Assembly (NCBI RefSeq): GCF_025144665.1
Contig: NZ_CP102294.1
Span: 310,001-374,000 of the forward strand
Reading direction: 5' to 3'
Source of the DNA: Alistipes ihumii AP11
Lineage (GTDB): Bacteria > Bacteroidota > Bacteroidia > Bacteroidales > Rikenellaceae
Length of the DNA stretch: 64,000 nt
Of this stretch, positions 27,501-37,898 are shown piece by piece. Under the pieces are notes generated by a model. That model worked only from the letters and a program-made list of their open reading frames with translations, made no database searches and was not told the DNA's origin. The position numbers and the translations under genes are program-made. Position 1 is the stretch's first letter, and every line of letters starts with the position of its first letter.

Positions 27501-29446
27501 GCACAAACCTCGATCTCCGGACCCGAGCGGCCGGATTCCAGATCGGAGGTACGCTGACGGTCGACAGTCTTACCTATGACAGGCAACGGATAGGCGATCT
27601 GGAAGTCGCGCTGAACTACCGACCGGACAGTCTCGGACAGAATGCCGGTCTGAGCGTCGACATAGACGGCGAGCGCGCCTTGGCCGCGAACGGCGTCTAT
27701 CGCGCAGGAAGCGACAGCCCGCTCGACTTCGACGTGACCGTTCCGGGGATTCCGCTTGCGGCCGCCAATGCCTTCATGCCGGCCGGAACCGTTTCGCTCG
27801 CCGGCATGCTGCGCGGAGAGGCGGGCATTCGGGGAAAAACTTCCGACATGCGCATCGACGGCGAGCTGACATTCGCCGGAACGAACGTCGGCGTGCCGAT
27901 GATCGGAACTTCGTTCGGCCTGTCCGAAACGCCGATCGTAATCCGCGACAACGAAGTGCTGTTCACGAATTTCGCGATCGTTTCGCCGAACAAAAAGCCG
28001 CTTACGATCGACGGCCGGATCTCTTTAGGGGATTTTTCGCAGATCACGACCGACCTGCGCATGAAGGCCCGCGATTTCGAAATGATCGACGTGCGCAAGA
28101 ACCGCCGTTCGATGGTATACGGCACGGGCTATCTGGATTTGGACGCGACGGTCAAGGGGCCTTTGGACGAGCTGACCGTGCGCGGCGACGCCAGCCTGCT
28201 CAACGGGACGGAGATTACCTATGTCATGCGCGACTCGCCGCTCGAAGTGCAGAATAAGAAGCAGGATCTGGTCACGTTCGTCTCGTTCCGGGATACGACG
28301 GCCGTACAGGCGGCCGATTCGGTCGCTCCGATCCGGATCGGAGGCATCGACATGCTGGTCAACGTGAGCGTGAACAGTTCGGCCAAGCTGGCCGTCGATC
28401 TGTCCGACGACGGTCAGAATCGAATCGATTTGCAGGGCGGGGGAGACCTCACCTATACGATGAACCGCCTCGGCGACACGCGCTTTTCGGGCAAATACGT
28501 CGTCAGCGGCGGAACCGTCCGCTACAGCCCGCCCGTCATCTCGGAACTCGTCTTCAAGATCACGCAGGGCAGTTCCGTCGAGTGGACCGGCAACATGGAG
28601 GATCCGATGCTGAACATCACGGCTGTCGAGACGATGCGCACGAACGTATCGACCGAGGGACAGAGCAGCCGTCCTGTCAACTTCAATATCAGCATCCGCA
28701 TTCGCAATACGCTCGAAAATCTATCGATTACGTTCGATCTGTCGGCTCCGGAGGATTTGGCCATGCAGAACGAGCTGTCGTCCCTGACGGCCGAACAGCG
28801 GGCTACTCAGGCAATGAACCTGTTGATATACAATACTTACACGGGTCCCGGAACGACCGCCAAGACCAACTCGTCGAACCCGTTGAACAACTTCATCGAG
28901 AAAGAGCTGAACCAATGGGCGGCCAACAGCCTCAAGGGCGTCGATCTGAGCTTCGGAATCGACTCTTACGACGACGAGGCGACCGGCGGTCGCGGCAACC
29001 GGACCGACTACTCCTATCAGCTGTCCAAAAGTCTGTTCAACAATCGGCTGAAAGCGGTGATCGGAGGCAAAATCAGTTCCGATGCCGATCCGGACGAAAA
29101 CCTGAAGGAAAACCTGATCGACGACGTTTCGCTGGAATATCGGCTCACCAAGCGCGACAACATGTTCCTCAAGCTGTTCCGGCACACCGGGTACGAAAGC
29201 ATTCTGGAAGGAGAGGTCACTCAGACGGGGCTCGGCTTCGTGATCCGCAAGAAGCTGCTCAAGCTTTCCGACCTGTTCCGGATCATGCGCAACCGCGTGC
29301 AGGCCCCCGATTCCGTCGAGACGGAAAACCCTGCGACGAACGACGCTGCGTCCGCCGGCGATGTCGTACGCAAGACGGACGCGGCCGGAAACGAAACGAC
29401 AGGAGTCGAAGAACCCGTACCGGTTCCGCCGGCAAACGAACCTTAA
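24593..29446 (+). CDS. tamB: TamB-like inner-membrane-anchored beta-helical protein
   Basis: A protein of about 1617 residues of the TamB/AsmA-like group, which spans the periplasm as a hydrophobic beta groove and works in envelope lipid transport or outer-membrane protein assembly. A single helix at the start (YTLKVVSVLVAIVLLILLLLYM) is followed by more than 1300 residues of repetitive beta strands. The conserved C-terminal DUF490/TamB domain follows (GTGYLDLDATVKGPLDELTVRGDASLLNGTEITYV, NELSSLTAEQRATQAMNLLIYN, LSFGIDSYDDEATGGRGNRTDYSYQLSKSLFNNRL). The start at 24593 matches the family's short cytosolic tail; an in-frame ATG at 24518 would add 25 residues. The stop lies 4 bases before the TamA-like gene, so the pair is co-translated. 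Confidence 0.9.
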   Translation: MIGKILKYTLKVVSVLVAIVLLILLLLYMPFVQDFVKSEGFDYIQRKTQMHLSAERIRLSFPLKLVVDRAYAVRPDGDTLLRCERLDAHVALWPLLRKEVVIRRFVLDSTQVHYRDTASAFDLRARLDAFLLRTNRVDLGERLADIASAELTGGDIAIMLGKPETPADTVAADTTSLPWKLLAGRLKLTDIRFSMSGSSPDSMRLGVALQSGRIAQAAVDLGTQQVAVGTVYLRQGDYVFLTDTTRVSPATGDTVTPETSDTLPWIIRVDHVQITDNSLKYGSLYRAPKAGLDFSHVAVSRLNLAADSIYNRGSAVRIDVDRLSLEERSGLTVRSMKGRFGMDSARLFLTDFRLRTASSSVRADASADASVLDRSPQARLRLSLKADVDLPEIAHLFPVGDTLRNLAAGKTLRAGADFSGTLGRLRIAPAEVAVPGIASLSLDGTLVSPTEPERLSGNLRLKGLFDDLGFVTVLLSDTSLRNRVSIPKDIRLSGTLKADAGTLYPAVELAVDSGLLAVKGMLDRRTERYRAELTAERFPVGRFLPKDSLGLLGMRLEADGRGFEPLAASTAADASLEIGQFDYNGFDYRGIGLKAALRNNDLTGRISASNEALQLGLDLSGRLTERFRQVRINGRIDSCDLHRMNLTRDRLSCALSLDLTASATDSGSYTLGLATDRIEVRNKWQLDKIRPISLEAYAGRDRVEAALRSGDLRMDFFSPEGTDSLVRNLNRTSQRVAEQLQIGSLDMRPIRDSMPSLRLSLTAGPDNIVNNFLRSKGMHFDSLSVKTSTIEPKPLRMILRIDRFSSGGIVLDTITTGIWQNGSGLNYLLRLANSPGNMDNVAQIALFGRAQGNRASLNCRQRTRSGELGFDFGLNALWIDSVLTISMFPEHPTLGFEKWSVNEDNRIAYRAGGEIEADLTLTRPGQRFSLRTLPSVDSTLQALTLNIVGIDIGSTLALFPGAPPLGGRFGTNLDLRTRAAGFQIGGTLTVDSLTYDRQRIGDLEVALNYRPDSLGQNAGLSVDIDGERALAANGVYRAGSDSPLDFDVTVPGIPLAAANAFMPAGTVSLAGMLRGEAGIRGKTSDMRIDGELTFAGTNVGVPMIGTSFGLSETPIVIRDNEVLFTNFAIVSPNKKPLTIDGRISLGDFSQITTDLRMKARDFEMIDVRKNRRSMVYGTGYLDLDATVKGPLDELTVRGDASLLNGTEITYVMRDSPLEVQNKKQDLVTFVSFRDTTAVQAADSVAPIRIGGIDMLVNVSVNSSAKLAVDLSDDGQNRIDLQGGGDLTYTMNRLGDTRFSGKYVVSGGTVRYSPPVISELVFKITQGSSVEWTGNMEDPMLNITAVETMRTNVSTEGQSSRPVNFNISIRIRNTLENLSITFDLSAPEDLAMQNELSSLTAEQRATQAMNLLIYNTYTGPGTTAKTNSSNPLNNFIEKELNQWAANSLKGVDLSFGIDSYDDEATGGRGNRTDYSYQLSKSLFNNRLKAVIGGKISSDADPDENLKENLIDDVSLEYRLTKRDNMFLKLFRHTGYESILEGEVTQTGLGFVIRKKLLKLSDLFRIMRNRVQAPDSVETENPATNDAASAGDVVRKTDAAGNETTGVEEPVPVPPANEP

Positions 29447-29450
29447 ACAG

Positions 29451-31757
29451 ATGAAACGATACAGACTGCATATCGCTTTTCTGACGGCCGCCGCCCTCGT
29501 TGCCGGCTGTTCCACGACCAAGCGTTTGGGGCAGGACGAAGTGCTCTATACGGGAGTCCGCAAAATCACGATCGAGGCAGACTCCGGCGTACATATGCCT
29601 TCCTATGTCGAATCCGCCGTCAAGAACCCGCTCTCGGTCAAACCGAACAATCCTCTGTACAGTCCCTACATACGAACTCCGCTTCCGGTCGGACTGTGGG
29701 CGTACAACTATCTGCATACCGAAAAGACGAAGGGATTCAAGCACTGGCTTTACGAGCGTCTGGCCAAGGACCCCGTGCTGGTCTCTTCGGTACAGCCTGA
29801 GCTGCGCGTCCAAATGGTAAGCGACATTCTGGCCAACTACGGCTATTTCGGCTCCCGGGCGGAGTACGAGACGCGCTATAAGAAGCACGGCAGGAAAGCC
29901 CGGCTCAGTTACCGTGTCTACGCAGCGCCGCCGTGGCGCTACAGCCGGATCGCCTATCCGGCCGTCCGGGGACCGCTGACCGCGCTGGTCGACAGCCTGC
30001 AGAGTTCGTCGCTGCTGAAAACGGGAGCTCAGTACAATATCGATACGCTGGCTGCGGAGCGCACCCGGCTTTCCCGGATTCTTCGCAACAGAGGCTACTA
30101 CTATTTCCGTCCCGAATATTTCGAATATCAGGCCGATACGACCCGGAAACGCCGCGAAGTGGACCTGCGTCTGCTGCTCAAACCTGGCATCCCTGCTCAG
30201 GCGACCCGATCTTACCGGATAGGGGATATCACGGTCAACCTGCAGAATATCCGTCCGAAATCGCGCGATTCGATGCGCGTGCGGGACATGCGGGTCTTTT
30301 TCGACACGCCCCGGAAAATCCGCCCGAAAGTGCTCGCCCGCAACGTGAACCTGCGTCCGGGAGAGCTTTTTACGGTCGACGCTCAGAACGCGACCCAGAC
30401 CAATCTGAACAAGCTCGGCATTTTCCGGTACGTCAACCTGAGCGTGACTCCTCTCGACTCGCTTCAGGGCGGCGACAGACTGGACGTGACGATCGACGCG
30501 GGCTTCGATTATCCGCTCGAGGCCGAGCTGGAGGTCAACGTGTCGTCGAAGTCGAACAGCTTTCTGGGGCCCGGAGCCTCGTTCAAGGTCAGCAACAACA
30601 ATTTCTTTCACGGCGGGGAGGTGTTCACCGTAGCCCTGAACGGAGCCTACGAGTGGCAGACGGGCAACAGCAAGCGGGGCGACGAGAAGTCGTCGCTGCT
30701 CAACTCCTACGAGTTCGGACTCAACGCGATGCTCGACATCAAGCGCCTGCTCGTCCCGCAGTTCATCTCGCGCGGAACGAGGTATCCGGCCAAAACGTCG
30801 TTCCAGATCGGGGTCGATCTGATGAACCGGCCCAAGTTCTTTCAGCTGATCTCGTTCGGCGGCTCGGCCAGCTACGATTTCCAGACATCGCCGCGCAGCT
30901 TTCACTCGTTCACCGTCCTGAAGTTGGTGTATAACAAGCTGCTGCACACGACCGCCGAGTTCGACCGGACGATGGACGAGAACCCGGCCATCGCGCTGAG
31001 CTTCCGCGATCAGTTCATTCCCTCGATGAATTACACCTATACCTACGACAATACGTTCGGGCCGAGGCAGAACAAGCGCATATTCTGGCAAAACTCGATT
31101 ACTTCGGCCGGCAACCTGCTCTACGGGGCCATGGAGCTGTTCGGCAAGCGGGGAGCGAAATACCTGTTCGGAAATCAGTTTTCCCAGTTCATCAAAGGGG
31201 TCAGCGAAATCCGGTACTCGTTCAAGACAGGCAGGAAAAGCTGGCTGGTCACCCGTTTGCTGATAGGCGCGGGCTATGCGTACGGCAACTCGAAAGTCAT
31301 GCCCTACAGCGAGCAGTTCTATATCGGCGGAGCGAACAGCATCCGGGCTTTCACGGTCCGCTCGCTGGGCCCCGGCAGTTATCATCCGAAAGAAAGCGAC
31401 CGGAATAGCTATCTGGATCAGACCGGCGACTTCAAGATGGAGGCCAATGTCGAGTTCCGTTTCCCGCTGATGGGGGACCTGCACGGCGCGCTGTTCGTCG
31501 ATGCAGGCAATATCTGGCTGCTCAAGAACGACCCGAACCGTCCCGGGGGAACGCTCAAGTGGAAAGGACTGCTGAACGAAGTGGCTTTGGGGACCGGATT
31601 CGGACTGCGCTACGATCTGAAATTCATCATCCTCAGGGCGGACCTCGGCATAGCGATCCATACGCCTTATCCGAACCCGGACAAGCCCCATTACTACAAC
31701 ATATCGAGCTTCAAAGACGGGTTGGGATTCCATTTGGCCATAGGCTATCCGTTCTGA
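29451..31757 (+). CDS. TamA/BamA-like Omp85 outer-membrane protein (lipoprotein)
   Basis: A 768-residue Omp85-family barrel. It starts with a lipoprotein signal (MKRYRLHIAFLTAAALVAGC), unusual for E. coli TamA but common for Bacteroidota Omp85 proteins. POTRA-like domains occupy about residues 30-390 (RLSRILRNRGYYYF, LRPGELFTVDAQNATQTNLNKLGIFRYVNL). The 16-stranded barrel follows, with the family motif near the end (GGANSIRAFTVRSLGPG, residues about 625-641) and a terminal aromatic FHLAIGYPF. It directly follows TamB, so the two probably form one translocation/assembly module linking both membranes. Confidence 0.9.
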   Translation: MKRYRLHIAFLTAAALVAGCSTTKRLGQDEVLYTGVRKITIEADSGVHMPSYVESAVKNPLSVKPNNPLYSPYIRTPLPVGLWAYNYLHTEKTKGFKHWLYERLAKDPVLVSSVQPELRVQMVSDILANYGYFGSRAEYETRYKKHGRKARLSYRVYAAPPWRYSRIAYPAVRGPLTALVDSLQSSSLLKTGAQYNIDTLAAERTRLSRILRNRGYYYFRPEYFEYQADTTRKRREVDLRLLLKPGIPAQATRSYRIGDITVNLQNIRPKSRDSMRVRDMRVFFDTPRKIRPKVLARNVNLRPGELFTVDAQNATQTNLNKLGIFRYVNLSVTPLDSLQGGDRLDVTIDAGFDYPLEAELEVNVSSKSNSFLGPGASFKVSNNNFFHGGEVFTVALNGAYEWQTGNSKRGDEKSSLLNSYEFGLNAMLDIKRLLVPQFISRGTRYPAKTSFQIGVDLMNRPKFFQLISFGGSASYDFQTSPRSFHSFTVLKLVYNKLLHTTAEFDRTMDENPAIALSFRDQFIPSMNYTYTYDNTFGPRQNKRIFWQNSITSAGNLLYGAMELFGKRGAKYLFGNQFSQFIKGVSEIRYSFKTGRKSWLVTRLLIGAGYAYGNSKVMPYSEQFYIGGANSIRAFTVRSLGPGSYHPKESDRNSYLDQTGDFKMEANVEFRFPLMGDLHGALFVDAGNIWLLKNDPNRPGGTLKWKGLLNEVALGTGFGLRYDLKFIILRADLGIAIHTPYPNPDKPHYYNISSFKDGLGFHLAIGYPF

Positions 31758-31846
31758 CGCCCTGCCTGCAGGCACCGGTCGCCGTGCGACACTTCCGGAC
31801 CGGCATTCCGCCTCCCGGTCGAACCCGCTGCCGTCGCAACGGCATG

Positions 31847-31878
31847 TTGGGGAATTCGGTCCGAAATGATTACTTTTG
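31847..31878 (+). promoter_or_regulatory. Promoter of the HAD phosphatase gene
   Basis: TTGG at 31847-31850, 20 bases, then TACTTTTG at 31871-31878: a good -33/-7 pair, with the ATG 22 bases beyond the -7 box. Confidence 0.7.
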
Positions 31879-31899
31879 CCCTGCTAAAACGACAAAGAC

Positions 31900-32547
31900 A
31901 TGACACGACTGGTCATCTTCGACTTGGACGGCACGCTGCTCGATACGATCGACGATCTGGCGGCGAGTACCAATTATGCGCTGCGCCGGAACGGTTATCC
32001 CGAGCACGAGCTCGCGGCGTACCGTTATTTCGTCGGCAACGGCGTCGCCAAACTGATCGAGCGCGCGCTGCCCGAAGCGGAAAGGAGCGCGCAGAACGTC
32101 GAAAGGCTGCGCCGCGACTTCGTCGAATATTACACGGAACATAGCGCCGACCTGACCAAGCCTTATCCCGGTATCAGGGAAACGGTTTCGGAACTGGGAA
32201 GGCGGGGAATCGTCCGGGCCGTAGCGTCGAACAAGTATCAGGCCGCTACGGAAAAGCTCGTCGCTCATTTTTTCGGCGAGGAAACGTTCCGCGTCGTGTT
32301 GGGCCAGCGGGAAGGGATCGCGCCGAAACCCGACCCGACGATCGTGCGCGATATTCTTTCGAGGACGGGCTTCGCTCCCGCCGAAACGCTCTATGTCGGC
32401 GATTCGTGCGTCGATATGCAGACGGCGCGCAACGGCGGTCTGCGCTCGGTCGGCGTGAGCTGGGGATTTCGTCCGCGCGCCGAACTGGAACAAAACGGAG
32501 CGACGTTCGTCATCGACTGTCCCGCTCAACTGCTCGACTTGCTCTGA
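31900..32547 (+). CDS. gph: HAD-superfamily phosphoglycolate phosphatase-like hydrolase
   Basis: A 215-residue soluble phosphatase. HAD motif I is FDLDGTLLDT (nucleophile Asp8, general acid Asp10), motif II is VASNKY, the Lys of motif III is in IAPKPDP and motif IV is VGDSCVDMQTARNGG. A helical cap between motifs I and II (residues about 15-80) fits the Gph/PGP subgroup that clears 2-phosphoglycolate. Other small phosphate monoester substrates are possible. It is a single-gene unit with its own promoter, ending at a perfect 18-bp hairpin shared with the converging pentose phosphate operon. Confidence 0.85.
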   Translation: MTRLVIFDLDGTLLDTIDDLAASTNYALRRNGYPEHELAAYRYFVGNGVAKLIERALPEAERSAQNVERLRRDFVEYYTEHSADLTKPYPGIRETVSELGRRGIVRAVASNKYQAATEKLVAHFFGEETFRVVLGQREGIAPKPDPTIVRDILSRTGFAPAETLYVGDSCVDMQTARNGGLRSVGVSWGFRPRAELEQNGATFVIDCPAQLLDLL

Positions 32548-32561
32548 ATCCGATCTTCGGA

Positions 32562-32602
32562 ACGCGTAGCGGCTGCATATTTCTTATGCAGCCGCTACGC
32601 GT
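32562..32602. terminator. Bidirectional terminator between gph and pgl
   Basis: ACGCGTAGCGGCTGCATA (32562-32579) pairs perfectly with TATGCAGCCGCTACGCGT (32585-32602), loop TTTCT. It sits 14 bases after the plus-strand phosphatase and 66 bases past the stop of the minus-strand operon. U tracts are weak on both sides; the 18-bp stem is the main evidence. Confidence 0.75.
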
Positions 32603-32667
32603 ATTCTGGCAGACGAATTTGCATCGGCCGCAACAGTCCGGAGCCCGTTTTTTGCAAAGCATACGCT

Positions 32668-33357
32668 CTATGCGCCGACGAAAAGCTCCGCTTGTTCGGC
32701 CCGCGACAGCAAATAGCCGGCAGGAGACCGGTCGTTCGGTCTTTCGGCCAGATGGCGGGCCGTTGCAATCTTACGCTCTCCCAACATCGGGACCAGCAGC
32801 AGGCGGGCGGCGAGAATCAGAGACCCGGTCATCGTGATGCGCATTTGAGCAGAACGGGGATGGATCGACACCCGATAGCCGGGTTCGGCTGTCAGCAGAA
32901 AGGACGTTTCCGAAAATATCGAAGCCGTGTGCATGTCTTCGCCTATGCCGAGTACGATGCAGTCGAAACGGGGCATGCCGTCCGGGCCGGACAGCTCCTG
33001 TCCGATCAGATGCGTATAGCGCTCGGCTTCGGTTTCGGGAGGCTGTTCTCCCCGGATTCGGTGCACATGCGAGGCTGGCACGGTCAGAGGCGAGAACAGC
33101 AGGCGTTCGGCGGTCCCGAAGTTGCTTTGCGGATCGTCGGGCGGCACGCAGCGCTCGTCCACCCAGTAAAAGCGAATCCGATCCCAATCGAGCCGGTCGG
33201 CGAAAGGTCCGCTCCAAAACTGGAATAGCCGTTTGGCCGTTTCTCCGCCGGACAAGGCCACATGGAAGCTTCCGGCGGAGCCGAGCATCCGGTCGGCCAT
33301 TCGCCGGGTCAGTGCCTCGATCGCCTCGTGGGCGACGGAATACGAGTGAATATTCAT
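32668..33357 (-). CDS. pgl: 6-phosphogluconolactonase
   Basis: A 229-residue cytosolic enzyme that hydrolyses 6-phosphogluconolactone, the second step of the oxidative pentose phosphate pathway. The family motifs are clear: FHVALSGGETAKRLFQ near the N-terminus, FYWVDERCVPPDDPQSNFGTAERLL in the middle and LGIGEDMHTASIF (substrate loop). Length fits the DevB-type enzyme. The start at 33357 lies 15 bases after the zwf stop, in the operon gnd-zwf-pgl. Longer in-frame upstream extensions would run into zwf and are not used. Confidence 0.95.
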   Translation of the reverse strand: MNIHSYSVAHEAIEALTRRMADRMLGSAGSFHVALSGGETAKRLFQFWSGPFADRLDWDRIRFYWVDERCVPPDDPQSNFGTAERLLFSPLTVPASHVHRIRGEQPPETEAERYTHLIGQELSGPDGMPRFDCIVLGIGEDMHTASIFSETSFLLTAEPGYRVSIHPRSAQMRITMTGSLILAARLLLVPMLGERKIATARHLAERPNDRSPAGYLLSRAEQAELFVGA

Positions 33358-33371
33358 AGTTGCATATTTTT

Positions 33372-34816
33372 TCAGTTTTCCTCGCACAATAGCGAGTCGT
33401 CCGGCCTCTCGAGCGCCAGCGCCTCCTCGGGTCCCTGCGAACCCGGCGTATAAAAGCGCAGTCCGCGGGACGGATGCTCGGCCCAGTGACGCAGAACCGG
33501 ATCGATGATTTTCCAGCTCGCCTCCAGCGCGTCGCTTCGCGCATAAAGCGTCGAATCGCCCAGTATGGCGTCGAGAAGCAATCTTTCGTAAGCGTCGGGC
33601 AAATAGTTGTGCGACAACGAATCGTAGCGAAAATCCATACTGACCTGCTTGACTCGGAATCCGGCCCCCGGCATTTTCAGTCCGAAGCCCAGCGACACGC
33701 TTTCGTCGGGCTGAATTCTGATCGTCAGCTTGTTGCACGAGCTGCCCGAGCATTGGCCGGCGAACAGCCGCTGGGGCGTCGATTTGAAGCGGACGACGAT
33801 TTCCGACTCTTTCCGGTCCAGCTTCTTTCCCGTGTACAGCAGAAAAGGCACGCCGCCCCAGCGCCAGTTATCGATGTAGAATTTCATCGCGACGAACGTC
33901 TCGGTCGTCGAGTCCGGCGAAACGTCCTTTTCCTCGCGGTATCCCCGGTATTGCGCCCGCACGATGTCGCGATCCATCCGCTGCGCCGTATAGGGACGCA
34001 GCGAGCGGAAGACCTTGACGATCTCGTCCCGCATGGGTTCCGGCTCGAACACGGCGGGCGCTTCCATAGCGGCAAAGGCCATGAGCTGCATCAGATGATT
34101 CTGCACCATGTCGCGCATGGCGCCGGCTCCGTCGTAGTATTTTCCCCGGTTTCCTACGCCGAGGGTTTCGGTAGCCCGTATTTCCACCCGGTCGATGTAG
34201 TTCCGGTTCCACAGCGGCTCGAAGATTCCGTTCGAAAAACGCAGTACCAGAATGTTTTGGACGGTTTCCTTCCCCAGATAGTGGTCGATCCGGTATATCT
34301 CGCGCTCGGCGAATATTCCTCGGAGCAGTCCGTTCAGTCTGCGCGCCGTCTCCAGATCGCTGCCGAACGGTTTTTCGACGATGATCCGGCGCCATCCGCC
34401 TTCCCCTTCCGGTACATTCAGTCCGCTTTCGAGAAGACCCTGCGCGATCACCGGATACATGGAGGGCGGCGTGGCCAGATAGTAGAGTATCCGATCCGGC
34501 AGACGCAATTCCCCCCTGAGCCGGACGATACGCTTCGCAAGCTTTGGGTAGGCCCTCGGATCGGCCGGATCGAAACGCAGGTAATAGACTTTCCCGAGAA
34601 ATTCGTCCGCGCGGTCGCCCTTCAATACCTGACGGCGCGACCGTCGGAACGAGATGTCGGAAAAATCGCTTCGCGCGGCACCCAGAATCGCGAAGCGGTC
34701 CGGCAGCAGCCCTCGCGAGAAAAGCTCGGAAAAGGCCGGCAGCAGCTTACGGGAGGTCAGATCGCCCGAAGCGCCGAAAATGACCAGCAATTGGTCGTAT
34801 GATTCCTTATTCGCAC

Positions 34817-34820
<4 letters not shown>
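33372..34820 (-). CDS. zwf: Glucose-6-phosphate 1-dehydrogenase
   Basis: A 482-residue dehydrogenase that oxidises glucose 6-phosphate and makes NADPH (or NADH). The nucleotide-binding motif GASGDLTSRKLLPA is at residues 16-29, the substrate motif EKPFGSD near 170 and the active-site signature RIDHYLGKE near 195. The alpha+beta domain with DNWRWGGVPFLLYTGK follows. Its ATG overlaps the gnd stop by 4 bases (ATGA), so translation of the two is coupled. Length and motif order match the family. Confidence 0.97.
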
Positions 34821-36277
<1,457 letters not shown>

Positions 36278-36396
36278 GCGCTGTGCTCGATTCTTGTTCC
36301 GACTCTTTCGTCGTCGAGGGGAACGTTCAATTTTCACGCCATGTTTCGCCCCCGCTTCGTGGCTTCGATATGCGATTTCGGCCCGTGCGTCGATCG

Positions 36397-36517
36397 GACA
36401 GGAAAGCGGCGGACTTGTCTCCGGATCCGACCTTGCTTCGATTTCCGCTACAAAAGTTGAAAACGGAAAACACATATGGGCGGTTCCGGTAGTCGACGCG
36501 ACAAAAGCATTCCGAGT
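36397..36517 (+). pseudogene. Relic of the 5' end of an NtrC-type regulator gene
   Basis: This stretch lines up in order with the 5' region of the regulator gene at 17408: AGTTGAAAACGGAA, then CATATGGGC (with the start codon), a 12-13 base deletion, GGTAGTCGACG and AAAAGCATTC. The co-linear blocks cover about 60 bases at high identity, with a weaker match upstream (GACAGG, then CCGG about 25 bases on). The deletion breaks the reading frame and the similarity ends at the terminator at 36524. It looks like what remains of a duplicated regulator gene or recombined fragment. Confidence 0.6.
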
Positions 36518-36523
36518 ACAAAA

Positions 36524-36565
36524 CAATCCGGCCCTCTGCATTTTCTTATGCAGAGGGCCGGATTG
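36524..36565 (-). terminator. Intrinsic terminator of the small barrel gene
   Basis: CAATCCGGCCCTCTGCAT (36524-36541) pairs perfectly over 18 bp with ATGCAGAGGGCCGGATTG (36548-36565), loop TTTCTT. On the minus strand it is followed by TTTTGT. It lies 20 bases past the stop at 36585. The top of the stem and the loop resemble the hairpin at 32562-32602. Confidence 0.88.
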
Positions 36566-36584
36566 TCGTGCGATCGCTTGCCGG

Positions 36585-37235
36585 CTACCGTTTCTTTCGG
36601 TGCTTGTCTGGATTGAAAATCATCAGACCGATCGATACGCCGATCTTATTGGGCAGCCACTCGCCCGAGCCGTTGAACGGGTCGGGATGCTCGGGCTCGT
36701 CCCGGCGATGCGGATGCCACTGGACCGTGCCGTCCAGATTGTATCCGTTGTACCAGCTTGCCATGTAAGCCCACCCGAAATAGACGTCCAGCAGCCACCG
36801 GTCGGCAAAACGGTACTCGTATCCGCCGCAGACGCCGAACATCAGACCGTAACCCTTGCTGTAGCGATCCTGTAGCCCGAGCTTGCCGCCGGCGAACGTG
36901 GGCTTCGACATCTTGAACGCCATCATGCCGACATTCGCCCCGACATACCACCCCGTATTGTGTTGCTTGAAATAGCGGCGGTACTCGTTCATGAAGATTC
37001 CGAAAAGCATCGGCTTGTGCGCTCCGTTATGCTCGATGGATTTCCACGGCGAGCAAACGAACTCGGACTGGAAAGTGGAATGGGGACTCAGCCGGAACTC
37101 GACGGCCGGATTGATCACCCCGACCAATGCGTACAGCCCGTTGAGCTTTACGTACGTCTGCGCCTCGGACCGCTGTGCGGACAGCAGGATTCCCGCTGCC
37201 GCGAGCAGCATCCATTTCAAACCGTATTTCATCAT
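36585..37235 (-). CDS. Small outer-membrane beta-barrel protein (DUF3575-like)
   Basis: A 216-residue exported protein with a signal peptide (MMKYGLKWMLLAAAGILLSAQRSEAQ). The rest alternates aromatic and polar residues as in an 8-stranded barrel: YVKLNGLYALVGVINPAVEF, NTGWYVGANVGMMAFKM and a final strand IGVSIGLMIF. The pattern and length resemble Bacteroidota DUF3575 proteins of unknown role, but this is recognition by eye. A second ATG directly after the first is an equal start. It follows the DUF6125-like gene by 75 bases and may share its promoter. Confidence 0.7.
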   Translation of the reverse strand: MMKYGLKWMLLAAAGILLSAQRSEAQTYVKLNGLYALVGVINPAVEFRLSPHSTFQSEFVCSPWKSIEHNGAHKPMLFGIFMNEYRRYFKQHNTGWYVGANVGMMAFKMSKPTFAGGKLGLQDRYSKGYGLMFGVCGGYEYRFADRWLLDVYFGWAYMASWYNGYNLDGTVQWHPHRRDEPEHPDPFNGSGEWLPNKIGVSIGLMIFNPDKHRKKR

Positions 37236-37310
37236 ATCTTCGAATATTACGCCCGTTCGGACCGCCGAAGCGTTCCCTGTTGTCCTCGTTCTCGGACAGC
37301 GTCGGGCCGG

Positions 37311-37880
37311 TTAAACTTTTCCTTGACCGTTGTCGTCCGGGGCTTCCTCCTGTCCGTTTCCCGGATTCCCCATCGTGAAGCGCCACGAGCAGGCGCATCC
37401 GGGGTCGCTCACCCGAGGGAAACAGCTTACCGGTTCGCATACTATGCGATCGTCGATCGTTTTGGCGAAAAATGCGTATTCGCGGATTCCTACGGACAGA
37501 CACGGATGCAACGGCATCCCTTTTCGCTTGCGTGCAGACTGTACCCGGCAATCTACCACACGGAATGTCAGGGAATCGCTTTCCCGTATCAGTTCGACCT
37601 GCCGGTTGGCGAATGCCGCGAAGCGGAGCGAAAGCGCCCGCTCCAGTCCGTCCAGTCCCGGCCTGTCGGGCAACTGCAGGAATCCTTTGATGCGCCGTGC
37701 CTCCGTTTGGGTGAAGGCTTGCCACACCCGCTCGTCGTGCCTCATGGCCCGGTCCATTCCGAGCTCGCGCTCGACGGACTGGAACCACACGCCGTCCAAA
37801 GCCAGCATGTTGCGCGCGTACGTTCTCACCAACTCTTCGAGCTGCTCCTTGGACAGCTTCGACAAGACATCCGTTTCCAT
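37311..37880 (-). CDS. Hypothetical cytosolic protein (DUF6125-like)
   Basis: A 189-residue protein without signal or membrane segments. The opening SKEQLEELVRTYARNMLALDGVWFQSVERELGMDRA, the middle FRVVDCRVQSARKRKGMPLHPCLSVGIREYAFFAKTID and a Cys pair before the C-terminal WRF resemble proteins annotated as DUF6125, a relative of thiazoline-carboxylate hydrolase-like folds. Several conserved Cys residues (in VDCRV, HPCLS, VCEPVSCFP, CACSW) suggest metal or substrate binding. The function is unknown. The start at 37880 is chosen because the upstream ATG at 37901 overlaps the -7 box. Confidence 0.75.
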   Translation of the reverse strand: METDVLSKLSKEQLEELVRTYARNMLALDGVWFQSVERELGMDRAMRHDERVWQAFTQTEARRIKGFLQLPDRPGLDGLERALSLRFAAFANRQVELIRESDSLTFRVVDCRVQSARKRKGMPLHPCLSVGIREYAFFAKTIDDRIVCEPVSCFPRVSDPGCACSWRFTMGNPGNGQEEAPDDNGQGKV

Positions 37881-37898
37881 TTCAGTGCGATGACGAGG

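Noticed and set aside
29283-31775. An 830-residue open frame antisense to the TamA-like gene
   Set aside because: It mirrors the codon pattern of the real gene, has no domains, and the plus strand carries a clear Omp85 protein with signal peptide. The same reasoning removes other long antisense frames, for example 5114-6691, 7644-8492, 9763-10812, 18733-20040 and 35036-36460.
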